14,555 bases of DNA, taken from positions 1 to 14,555 of the forward strand of contig JAJPYK010000091.1 in assembly GCA_021205005.1 (NCBI GenBank). The letters run 5' to 3'. Each line of letters starts with the position of its first letter. Positions within the stretch are counted from its first letter, which is position 1. Origin of the DNA: Paraprevotella sp. (GTDB lineage Bacteria; Bacteroidota; Bacteroidia; Bacteroidales; Bacteroidaceae). The translations under genes were made by a program, and so were the position numbers. Shown here piece by piece: positions 7,380 to 14,555 of this stretch. The notes beneath the pieces were generated by a model that made no database searches, was not told where the DNA came from, and saw nothing but the letters and a program-made list of their open reading frames with translations.

Positions 7380-8381
7380 TTAGGAAATGTTTAGCGTAAG
7401 TTCCACTCTGAATATGTCATTCTCGGCCGTAATCTTCAGATCGTGCTTGTCCGGATAGAGCAGCTCCAGTCTCTTCCGGCTATTTTCTATACCCATTTTC
7501 TTGGAATCCTTCACTTCGCGGATCAAGATTCTGTTCTCTATATAAAAGTGTACGAGGTCGCCTTTCTGCATCAGCTCGATGTGGATGAAGCCGTTCTCAC
7601 CGGAGGATACGCCGTATTTGAAAGCGTTCTCGATGAACGTGATCAACAGCATGGGCGGAATGGGTTTCTGCGGACTTTCCGTCTCGTGCCGGAAAGTCAC
7701 CTGAGTCTGTTCGCTCAAGCGCAGCGACTGCAATTCCACATACTGCCCGATGTAGTCGATCTCCTGACTGATGGGAATATAATCGCTATTGGCGTTACGG
7801 TACATATACTTCACCAAATTGACAAACTTCTCAAAAGAGGCCTCCGCCTTATCGGAATGCGTGATGAGAAGCCCGTAGAGCGTATTGAGCGTATTGAAAA
7901 GGAAATGCGGATTGATTTGTGCCTTGAACAGCGCCAACTCGGCCTTGTTCTTCTCGTCCTCGAGATTTCTCCGATACATGGATTGTCTGAAAAGTTCGAT
8001 GAGCAAATGGTTGGAAAAACAATAGGCCGTCACGATAATAGTCAGGAACCATACGGCCTGTATCTGCTGCTTGTTGCGGATGGCCTTCATCACGTCGTTA
8101 CTGTCATAAAGCAAGCTCAGGATGTAAACGAACAACGAAGTCGTGCACACCACCACCAACAGATAGCCGGCACACTTCAGATACTCTTTTTTCAGCAACA
8201 ACCTCGGCATGTTGATGCGGCGATAATACACGAACAGTCCGAAAAGATAGAGCAGAAAAGCGGCAGAAAACCAAGGGCGATGCTCCACCCATTTATCCAC
8301 CGGCAGCAAGGTAATCACCAAGGGAAAAAAGAACAGCAAAAAAAAGATGTCCGAATATCGACTGAACTTGTTCGTTCTCAT
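7380..8381 (-). CDS. LytS/YehU-type sensor histidine kinase
   Basis: Membrane sensor kinase partnering the adjacent LytTR regulator. From the start at 8381 it has 333 residues. Four hydrophobic segments (about 11-27, 38-54, 69-92, 107-130) form the sensor with almost no extracytoplasmic loop. A basic linker follows, then the His_kinase domain with QINPHFLFNTLNTLYG, where His159 is the predicted phosphorylation site, and an HATPase domain with N box FIENAFKYG (249-257) and G-box-like MGIENSRKRLELLY (296-309). An in-frame ATG at 8465 would add 28 residues rich in Arg and Cys; I prefer 8381 because the first membrane helix starts soon after, as usual in this family. ATGs at 8411 and 8390 are also possible. 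The gene is intact, unlike its partner. It is divergent from the efflux operon. Confidence 0.9.
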   Translation of the reverse strand: MRTNKFSRYSDIFFLLFFFPLVITLLPVDKWVEHRPWFSAAFLLYLFGLFVYYRRINMPRLLLKKEYLKCAGYLLVVVCTTSLFVYILSLLYDSNDVMKAIRNKQQIQAVWFLTIIVTAYCFSNHLLIELFRQSMYRRNLEDEKNKAELALFKAQINPHFLFNTLNTLYGLLITHSDKAEASFEKFVNLVKYMYRNANSDYIPISQEIDYIGQYVELQSLRLSEQTQVTFRHETESPQKPIPPMLLITFIENAFKYGVSSGENGFIHIELMQKGDLVHFYIENRILIREVKDSKKMGIENSRKRLELLYPDKHDLKITAENDIFRVELTLNIS

Positions 8382-8520
8382 TTTTCCCATAAACCTGCAA
8401 ATTCTATTCATCGGTTGACAGATCAAACGCAAAGGGCGCAACGTCCGCCCCTCACGGAACGCCACAGGACGGTCCCACAGGCCTCACAACACCACTATCC
8501 CCCGTTTTTTATAACCGATA

Positions 8521-8528
8521 CAAATATA
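8521..8528 (-). promoter_or_regulatory. Predicted -7 element for the kinase-regulator operon
   Basis: TATATTTG on the minus strand matches TAnnTTTG exactly and would start transcription near 8513, about 130 nt before the preferred kinase ATG (48 nt before the 8465 ATG). No good -33 TTTG lies at the usual spacing; a TTTG is present but only 14 nt upstream. Confidence 0.5.
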
Positions 8529-8679
8529 GGGAGTTTGACTGACAAATGGAAATAAATCCGGGATTTTTTGGCGGTTTCGGAAAAATCGGAAATGAATGGA
8601 CAGAAGCAACGATCCGCCCTGTTTTGGGCAACTCTGTTACATGGTATCGTAAAATCAGCCGTCATTCCGGCAGAAGTTA

Positions 8680-8711
8680 ACCACTACATTTCCGCCGCTG
8701 ACCACTACATT
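8680..8711 (+). promoter_or_regulatory. Putative LytTR operator: two 11-bp direct repeats, 21-bp period
   Basis: ACCACTACATT occurs at 8680-8690 and again, identically, at 8701-8711. The start-to-start distance is 21 bp, two helical turns, the layout bound by LytTR regulators (AgrA, VirR, BtsR, YpdB type sites are direct repeats with about 10-13 bp between). The ACCnCT core resembles the site reported for E. coli BtsR. The second repeat ends 34 bp before the predicted -7 element of the efflux operon, a suitable position for an activator. Binding by the neighbouring regulator is inferred. Confidence 0.65.
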
Positions 8712-8745
8712 CAAATCATACAGTACAGTCCATTCTGTTTTATCC

Positions 8746-8753
8746 TAATTTTG
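8746..8753 (+). promoter_or_regulatory. Predicted -7 element of the RND efflux operon
   Basis: TAATTTTG matches the TAnnTTTG consensus and would start transcription near 8760, about 20 nt before the adaptor ATG at 8781. No TTTG is visible about 20 nt upstream; a weak -33 would fit dependence on an activator at the adjacent direct repeats. Confidence 0.6.
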
Positions 8754-8780
8754 CAGTATAAAAACAAATATTCTAAAGGT

Positions 8781-9887
8781 ATGAGATTGCAGTTCATTAC
8801 AGGCATGGCATGCTTGTTCTTTCTTTGGTCGTGCGGAGAGAAGCAGAATCAGGAGCAAAGTGCGACATATCCGACAATGACCGTCAAACTGGGTAACAAA
8901 ATGCTGGAAACGGATTACACCGCCACCATTCAAGGACGGCAGACCGTAGACGTCCGTCCGCAAGTATCGGGAAACATCACTCAGATCTGCATTAAGGAAG
9001 GAGCCTCCGTACGCAAGGGGCAAACGCTTTTCATCATCGACCAGGTGCCCTATAAAGCAGCCTTGGAAACAGCCGTCGCCAATGTGGAAAGCGCAAAAGC
9101 CAAACTGTCTACCGCACAAATGAACTACGACAGCAAACAGATTCTATACCAAGAGAAAGTGGTTTCGGAATTCGACTTGCAAACCACGCGGAACGCCTTG
9201 CTCGAAGCCAAAGCCGCGCTGTCACAGGCCAAGGCGGAAGAAACGAATGCCCGTAACAACTTATCGTATACGGTGGTGAAAAGCCCGGTTGACGGAGTAG
9301 CCGGAATGATCCCTTATCGGGTAGGCGCACTGGTCAACAGTTCCATCACCGATCCCTTGGTCACCGTATCGGACGACCAAGAAGTCTATGCCTATTTCTC
9401 CATGACCGAGAATCAGGTACTGGATATGATGCAGAAAGAAAAACAGCTTTCCGACGTCATCCGCACCATGCCCGCCGTCAAGCTGAAACTGAGCAACGGT
9501 ACGCTCTACCCGCACGAGGGAAAGATCGATGCCATCAGCGGCAACATCGACACCAGCACGGGCAGTATCAGCGTACGTGCCGTATATCCCAACAAAGAAC
9601 AGTTGCTGAGAAACGGAAGTTCGGGAATGGTGGTAATTCCGTCCGAACATAAAAATTGCATCATCATCCCTCAGGAAGCCACGTATGAACTGCAAAACAA
9701 AGTCTTTGTGTACAAAGTCATCAACGGAAAAGCTTCATCTACTCCGATCGAAGTGGTGGAAATCAGCGACGGGAAAGAATATATCGTCACATCCGGACTG
9801 AAGCCGGGCGATGTCATCATCTCGGAAGGAGCCGGACTAGTAAAGGAAGGAGCTGTCGTATCCGGCAAACAGCCGAAAGGCAAATAA
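8781..9887 (+). CDS. RND efflux periplasmic adaptor (membrane fusion lipoprotein)
   Basis: Adaptor linking the inner-membrane RND pump to the outer-membrane channel, AcrA/MexA (HlyD) family, 368 residues. Residues 1-18 form a lipoprotein signal ending in LWSC, so Cys18 is likely lipidated. Then come an N-terminal beta region (TATIQGRQTVDVRPQVSG), the lipoyl half-motif GNITQICIKEGASVRKGQTLFIID (64-87), an alpha-helical hairpin rich in Ala, Lys and Gln (about 93-160), the second lipoyl half SYTVVKSPVDGVAG (162-175), a beta-barrel (SDDQEVYAYFSMTE) and a C-terminal membrane-proximal domain. The open frame extends upstream to an ATG at 8568, but the signal peptide shows that 8781 is the real start. 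The pump follows after 33 bp. It is probably controlled from the repeats at 8680-8711. Confidence 0.93.
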   Translation: MRLQFITGMACLFFLWSCGEKQNQEQSATYPTMTVKLGNKMLETDYTATIQGRQTVDVRPQVSGNITQICIKEGASVRKGQTLFIIDQVPYKAALETAVANVESAKAKLSTAQMNYDSKQILYQEKVVSEFDLQTTRNALLEAKAALSQAKAEETNARNNLSYTVVKSPVDGVAGMIPYRVGALVNSSITDPLVTVSDDQEVYAYFSMTENQVLDMMQKEKQLSDVIRTMPAVKLKLSNGTLYPHEGKIDAISGNIDTSTGSISVRAVYPNKEQLLRNGSSGMVVIPSEHKNCIIIPQEATYELQNKVFVYKVINGKASSTPIEVVEISDGKEYIVTSGLKPGDVIISEGAGLVKEGAVVSGKQPKGK

Positions 9888-9920
9888 ACGATACGCAAAC
9901 CACAAAGAAAACAGGAACAG

Positions 9921-12900
9921 ATGAAAGTAAAGACATTTATCGACCGCCCCATCATGGCGGGGGTCATTCCCGTTTTGATTCTTATTGTCGGGTTTATCAG
10001 CCTTACTCAATTGCCTGTGGAGCAGTTCCCGAATATCGCTCCGCCGACCATATTCGTGAGTGCCACCTATACGGGAGCTAATGCGGAAACAGTACAGAAA
10101 AGCGTGGTGGTCCCGTTGGAAGAAGCTATCAACGGTGTGGAAAACAGGACCTACATGACATCTACCGCCACCAATACGGGTAGTGCACAGATTGTCATTT
10201 ACTTCAAGCAGGGAGTAAATCCGGACATGGCCACCGTAAACGTACAGAACCGCGTGGCTACGGCGGAGGGCTTGCTGCCGGCAGAAGTCACCAAAACCGG
10301 CGTCACCGTCAGACGCCGTCAGAACGGAACGCTGAAATCCATCGGTCTGTACAGTCCGAACGGGACTTATGACAATGCATTCCTGAACAATTATTTCAAG
10401 ATCAACATCGAACCGCAAATATCCCGTGTTCCCGGTGTAGGCGATGTGTCGATCAACGGTGCCGACTATTCATTACGTATCTGGCTTCGCCCGGACAAAA
10501 TGGCACAATACGGATTGGTGCCGGCCGACATAACCACCGTTCTCGACGAGCAGAACCTGGAATCGCCGGCCGGAACGTTGGGAGCCGACGCGGACAACAC
10601 GTTCCAATACGTACTGAAATACCGCGGACGTTATGATAAGGAGAAAGACTATGAGAACTTGGTGGTACGTTCGTTACCCGACGGCAACGTATTGCGACTG
10701 AAAGACGTGGCCAAGATCGAATTGGGTTTGGTTTCCTATGACGTAAAAAGTGAGGTGAACGGCAAACCGGGTGCCATGTGTATGATTTCGCAAAAGCCCG
10801 GCTCCAACGCGAACGAAGTCGTCACGTCCATAGACAAACTGATGGCCGACATTTCGAAAGACTTGCCGAAAGACCTGGTGTTGATCGACCTGATGAGTAC
10901 GAAGACGTTCCTGGACGCTTCTATCCATGACGTGACCAAGACGTTATTCGAAGCCATCATATTGGTGGTGTTGGTCGTGTACATCTTCTTGCAAAGCATG
11001 CGGTCTACGTTCATCCCGATGATCGGAATCATCGTATCGCTGGTAGGTACTTTTGCCTTCCTTTATCTCGCGGGCTTCTCGCTGAACACGCTGACGCTTT
11101 TTGCCTTAGTGCTGGTCATCGGAACGGTGGTAGATGATGCTATCGTCGTTGTGGAAGCGGTTCAGGCCAAATTTGATGAAGGTTACAAGTCGCCTTACCG
11201 GGCGACAATCGATGCGATGGACGGCATTTCATCCGCATTGATCACGACGGCGTTGGTTTTCATGGCCGTCTTCATTCCCGTCTGCTTCATGGGAGGGACC
11301 ACGGGCGTATTCTACACGCAATTCGGATTGACCATGGCCATTGCCGTATGTATCTCGGCCGTGAACGCTCTGACCCTCAGTCCAGCCCTGTGCGCATTGA
11401 TCATGACACCTCACGTCGACCAGACGACAGGTCAAAAGCTGTCTCTGTCCTCTCGTTTCCACATGGCATTTAATGCCGCATTCGGACGATTGACCCAAAA
11501 ATACACCGACGGACTTTCTTTCTTTTTCAAACGAAGATGGTTAGCCGGAATTCTGGTTGTCGGCGCATTGTTCTGCTTTGTCTTGCTGATGAAAAGTACC
11601 AAGACCGGATTGGTTCCGGAAGAAGATATGGGAAGTTTGACCATCTCCGTACAGACGGCTCCCGGAAGCAGCGTGGCACAGACAAAATCCGTATTGGACA
11701 AAATAGAGAAACGGCTGCTGCAAGTTAAAGAGATCTATGCCTATTCCAAAGTGACCGGTTCGAGCCGTATCGGCGGACAAGGCCCTTCAAACGGTATGTT
11801 TGTGGTCCGGCTGAACCCCTGGAGTCAACGGACGGCCAAAGGAAGCGACATCAAGTCGATCACGGCCCGCATCTATAAACTGACTGCCGACATCAAAGAG
11901 GCCAAGATCAGGGCTTTTGCCCAGCCGATGATCTCCGGATACGGTGCGAGCAACGGTTTTGAGCTGTACGTACAGGATAAGAAAGGAGGCTCTCAGGAGG
12001 ACTTGTTGAAATATACCAATAACCTCATTGCGGCCCTGAACGCACGGCCTGAAAAATCGCGGGCGCAAACTACATTCGACACCAAATTCCCGCAATATCA
12101 GGTAGATGTGGATGCCGTCAAATGTCTGCGCAACAATGTATCACCCGGCGATGTGCTGAAAGCCTTGTCGGGATATATCGGAGGAAGCTATTCTTCCAAT
12201 ATGAACCGTTTCTCCAAACTCTATCGAGTCATGGTACAGGCTGACGCCCGCTACCGTCTGAACAAAGAGTCGCTGAACAACATGTTCGTCCGCACTTCCG
12301 ACGGTCGTATGTCACCTATCGGACAATATCTTAAATTGACCCAAGTCTACGGAGCGGAAAGCATCTCACGCTTCAATATGTTCTCGGCCATCCAAGTCAA
12401 CGGTATACCGGCCAACGGGTACAGTTCTGGACAAGCCATCCAGGCCGTGCGTGAAGTGGCGGCACAAACGCTACCGGAAGGATATGGCTATGAATTCGGC
12501 GGAATGGCACGTGAAGAGGCTTCTACCGGTAACACCACGATTTTTGTATTCGCCGCTTGCGTCGTCTTCATTTACCTCATCTTGTGCGCACTCTACGAAA
12601 GTTTGCTCATTCCTTTGGCGGTCATCCTTTCCGTACCGTTCGGATTGGCGGGAAGTTTCCTTTTTGCCAAGATATTCGGAATCGAAAATAACATTTATAT
12701 GCAAACCGGTGTCATCATGTTGATCGGACTATTGTCCAAAACGGCCATCCTGATTACGGAATATGCCTCCGAAAGGCGAAAACAAGGCATGAGCATTTGG
12801 GAAGCCGCAATGACTGCGACACAAATCCGACTGCGCCCCATCATGATGACTTCCCTGACCATGATATTCGGTATGCTCCCCATGCTTTTCGCTACAGGAG

Positions 12901-13073
12901 CCAGCGCGAACGGTAACCTTTCTTTGGGAGCCGGCACCATAGGCGGTATATTCATCGGCACCATCTCATTGCTGTTCATCGTTCCCACGCTGTTCATTGT
13001 ATTCCAAACCATCCAAGAGAAGATGCCGCGAAGAAAAGAAGTTGATGACGCGATAAATGAAAAAATGAAATGA
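9921..13073 (+). CDS. RND multidrug efflux pump, HAE1 (AcrB-like) family
   Basis: Proton-driven inner-membrane transporter of the hydrophobe/amphiphile efflux family, 1050 residues, the usual AcrB length. Seen: a first membrane helix at about 11-28 followed by QLPVEQFPNIAPPTI, typical of HAE1; the tandem proton-relay aspartates Asp405-Asp406 in LVIGTVVDDAIVVVE (helix 4); the partner Lys940 in LLSKTAILITE (helix 10), the same number as in AcrB; FMGGTTGVFYTQF after helix 6; and two large periplasmic halves. This argues for drug, bile-salt or dye export and against the heavy-metal HME family, which has a different helix-4 motif. The frame is intact. The stop overlaps the next ATG by 4 bp (ATGA, 13070-13073), so translation of pump and outer-membrane factor should be coupled. 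Confidence 0.95.
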   Translation: MKVKTFIDRPIMAGVIPVLILIVGFISLTQLPVEQFPNIAPPTIFVSATYTGANAETVQKSVVVPLEEAINGVENRTYMTSTATNTGSAQIVIYFKQGVNPDMATVNVQNRVATAEGLLPAEVTKTGVTVRRRQNGTLKSIGLYSPNGTYDNAFLNNYFKINIEPQISRVPGVGDVSINGADYSLRIWLRPDKMAQYGLVPADITTVLDEQNLESPAGTLGADADNTFQYVLKYRGRYDKEKDYENLVVRSLPDGNVLRLKDVAKIELGLVSYDVKSEVNGKPGAMCMISQKPGSNANEVVTSIDKLMADISKDLPKDLVLIDLMSTKTFLDASIHDVTKTLFEAIILVVLVVYIFLQSMRSTFIPMIGIIVSLVGTFAFLYLAGFSLNTLTLFALVLVIGTVVDDAIVVVEAVQAKFDEGYKSPYRATIDAMDGISSALITTALVFMAVFIPVCFMGGTTGVFYTQFGLTMAIAVCISAVNALTLSPALCALIMTPHVDQTTGQKLSLSSRFHMAFNAAFGRLTQKYTDGLSFFFKRRWLAGILVVGALFCFVLLMKSTKTGLVPEEDMGSLTISVQTAPGSSVAQTKSVLDKIEKRLLQVKEIYAYSKVTGSSRIGGQGPSNGMFVVRLNPWSQRTAKGSDIKSITARIYKLTADIKEAKIRAFAQPMISGYGASNGFELYVQDKKGGSQEDLLKYTNNLIAALNARPEKSRAQTTFDTKFPQYQVDVDAVKCLRNNVSPGDVLKALSGYIGGSYSSNMNRFSKLYRVMVQADARYRLNKESLNNMFVRTSDGRMSPIGQYLKLTQVYGAESISRFNMFSAIQVNGIPANGYSSGQAIQAVREVAAQTLPEGYGYEFGGMAREEASTGNTTIFVFAACVVFIYLILCALYESLLIPLAVILSVPFGLAGSFLFAKIFGIENNIYMQTGVIMLIGLLSKTAILITEYASERRKQGMSIWEAAMTATQIRLRPIMMTSLTMIFGMLPMLFATGASANGNLSLGAGTIGGIFIGTISLLFIVPTLFIVFQTIQEKMPRRKEVDDAINEKMK

Positions 13074-14439
13074 ACGTGAAGAAGAATATCCTATATGCTT
13101 CGGCATTCTGCATCGCATTGAGCAGTTGCGGAATCTATAAAAAATACGAACGGCCCCAAATGCCCACCGAAGGACTTTACCGTACGGAAGCGCCCCAAGA
13201 CACCTCTTCGATAGCATCGTGGAAATGGGAAGACTTGTTTACGGATGCTCATCTGAGGGGGGGTTGATCGAAGAGGGCCTGCGTTCCAATACGGATCTGG
13301 AAGTAGCCAGTCTGAAAGTGAAAGAGGCACAAGCTACCCTTATGGCATCCCGCTTGAATTATCTGCCTTCGTTGCAACTGGACGCCGAAGGTACGCTGAA
13401 AAGTTTCGATCAGAAGAAGACTTCGAAGACTTATGATATCGGCGTGTCCGCCGATTGGGAAATCGATTTCTTCGGCAAGCTGACCAATGCCAAGCGTCAG
13501 GCATACGCAGCACTGAAAGAAAGCGACACGTATCGCCAAGCTGTACAGACTCAGGTAATCGCCACGATAGCCGCTAACTATTATTCACTGCTGATGCTCG
13601 ACGAATAAGTTGAAATCACGAGAGCCACGGCTGAAAGCTGGAAAGAATACGTAAGGGCCCTGCAAGCATTGATGAAAGTCGGACAAGCCAACAGCACGGA
13701 TGTCCGTCAGGCCGAAGCCAGTCGATTGAGCACGGAGACCTCTTTACAGGACTTGTTACAACAAACTCATGAGCTGGAAAACTCCCTGTCTACGCTGATC
13801 GGACGCACACCCGGCAACATAGAAAGGGGTAAACTGGATCAACAGACATTCCCCCAAGAATTATCTGTCGGCGTACCACTCAGTCTGCTGGCCACTCGTC
13901 CGGACGTACGGTCTGCAGAGGCATCGCTTGAACAGGCCTTCTATGCAACTCATGTGGCACGTTCGGCATTTTATCCGAGCATCACATTGAGCGGTACGGC
14001 AGGATGGACCAACAGCGGCGGAAGCAGCATCGTCAATCCGGGAGCATGGCTGTTGCAAGCCATAGGGTCGCTCGTACAACCCCTGTTCAACCGAGGAGCC
14101 AACCGGGCTAATCTGAAAATAGCACAGGCACAACAGGAAGAAGCGCTGACCACCTATCGACAAACTCTGCTCGACGCCGGAGGAGAAGTGAACAACGCCC
14201 TGACACAATGGCAGACGGCCCGCAAGAAAATTGAATTGGAAAACGAACAAATCGATCAATTACAATCCACCTTGCGGTCTACGGAACTGTTAATGCAACA
14301 CGGTACGGTCAATTATTTGGAGATATTAGTGGCCCGCCGTTCACTACTCTCCGCCCGCCTGAATCTTGTGGCCGACCGTTATGCGGAAATAGAAGGAGTC
14401 ATCAACCTTTATCACGCTCTGGGAGGTGGAGTTTCCTGA
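13070..14439 (+). pseudogene. NodT/OprM-type outer-membrane efflux lipoprotein, frameshifted and with an in-frame stop
   Basis: Third part of the RND tripartite pump, a TolC-like channel of the NodT family. The N-terminus is a lipoprotein signal ending in LSSC (Cys20), then YERP, IASWKWEDLFTDAHLRG. At the G7 tract (13257-13263) the frame ends in TGA at 13265; the homologous reading continues in another frame as LIEEGLRSNTDLEVASLKVKEAQ. Five G's would join the two halves naturally. That second frame then meets TAA (13606-13608) after ANYYSLLMLDE, and goes on in frame with VEITRATAESWKEYVRALQ to a normal end at 14439 (VINLYHALGGG). CAA to TAA would explain the stop, since Gln is common there. 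With both repaired the protein is about 455 residues, normal for the family. RPDVRSAEASL and LFNRGANRANLKIAQAQ are family motifs. Confidence 0.9.
13257..13263 (+). repeat. G7 homopolymer at the frameshift in the outer-membrane factor gene
   Basis: Seven consecutive G's inside coding sequence. Length 5 (or 8) keeps the gene in frame; length 7 does not. Homopolymeric G tracts slip during replication and are also a usual site of sequencing error. Confidence 0.85.
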
Positions 14440-14555
14440 AAAGGCATCCCTCACTTCAAGGTAGAATCGAGCTCTCCCCTCTCCACATGACAAAAAGTCA
14501 GTGCAGCGGACTATTTGGAATAGAAAGAAATTCCCCCATTCCGGCAACAAAAAGG
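14440..14555. other. Window end after the efflux operon
   Basis: 116 bp with no gene I can support and no clear intrinsic terminator; the operon's end or a further gene may lie beyond the window. Confidence 0.5.

Larger units (their letters stand above)
8382..8780. other. Divergent intergenic region between kinase and efflux operon
   Basis: About 400 bp between the kinase start (8381) and the adaptor start (8781). It contains a -7 element facing each way (8521-8528 minus, 8746-8753 plus) and a pair of 11-bp direct repeats (8680-8711). A plus-strand open frame can extend the adaptor back to 8568, but those 71 residues precede an obvious lipoprotein signal and are taken as non-coding. A single ACCACTA at 8491-8497 matches the first 7 bases of the direct repeats. 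Confidence 0.7.

Noticed and set aside
8382..8465. Kinase start at 8465
   Set aside because: The added 28 residues are Arg/Cys-rich and unlike the family; the first membrane helix follows the ATG at 8381 closely. It remains a possible alternative.
7443..8555. Plus-strand ORF of 370 codons opposite the kinase
   Set aside because: Antisense shadow of the kinase gene; His/Gln-rich sequence typical of a reversed coding frame.
8562..8588. Imperfect GATTTTT/AAAAATC inverted repeat in the divergent region
   Set aside because: Short, A+T-only pairing that is expected by chance in such sequence.
8568..8780. N-terminal extension of the efflux adaptor to an ATG at 8568
   Set aside because: The stretch contains the predicted promoter and direct repeats, and a clear lipoprotein signal starts at 8781.
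6675..14439. Stop-codon reassignment or programmed readthrough to explain TAG in the regulator and TAA in the channel gene
   Set aside because: TAG ends thiS and the esterase, TAA ends metY, thiG, the kinase and the adaptor, and TGA ends cysK, thiH, thiF and the pump, so all three work as normal stops here. No readthrough context is recognisable.

Overview
The window looks like chromosomal DNA of a Bacteroidota bacterium, most likely Bacteroidales, with GC content near 50% by eye. The main signs are promoter elements of the Bacteroides type (TAnnTTTG near -7) upstream of several genes, a Bacteroides-style compact thiamin operon, and a LytS/LytTR two-component pair beside an RND efflux operon. 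I see no tRNA, rRNA, CRISPR array, transposase or phage gene.

Layout. (1) 45-2307, plus strand: metY-like O-acetylhomoserine sulfhydrylase and cysK-like cysteine synthase, a two-gene sulfur-assimilation operon. (2) 2333-2383: a perfect 19-bp hairpin with A and T tracts, serving as a bidirectional terminator between convergent operons. (3) 6348 down to 2402, minus strand: Bacteroides-type promoter, TPP riboswitch, thiS, thiG, thiH, thiF, then a secreted esterase 43 bp further on. These thi genes make the thiazole half of thiamin; thiC, thiE and thiD are not here. (4) 6349-6674: no convincing gene, but a 22-bp periodic array of GCG-centred units. (5) 8465 down to 6675, minus strand: a LytS-type histidine kinase and a LytTR response regulator. 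(6) 8382-8780: divergent intergenic region with two exact 11-bp direct repeats 21 bp apart, in the geometry of a LytTR operator, upstream of (7) a tripartite RND efflux operon on the plus strand (8781-14439): lipoprotein adaptor, inner-membrane pump, outer-membrane factor.

How the genes work together. The kinase and regulator probably sense an envelope or small-molecule cue and drive the pump operon from the 8680-8711 repeats. The regulator gene has an in-frame TAG just before its last conserved segment. The outer-membrane factor has both a frameshift at a G7 tract and an in-frame TAA. The adaptor, pump and kinase are intact. Either the signalling/efflux unit is decaying in this strain or the sequence has errors there; all three stop codons end other genes in the window normally, so a changed genetic code is not the explanation.

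The least explained items are the 22-bp array, the putative LytTR operator and the ThiF lacking its usual zinc and sulfur-relay cysteines. I find no clearly new multi-gene system.
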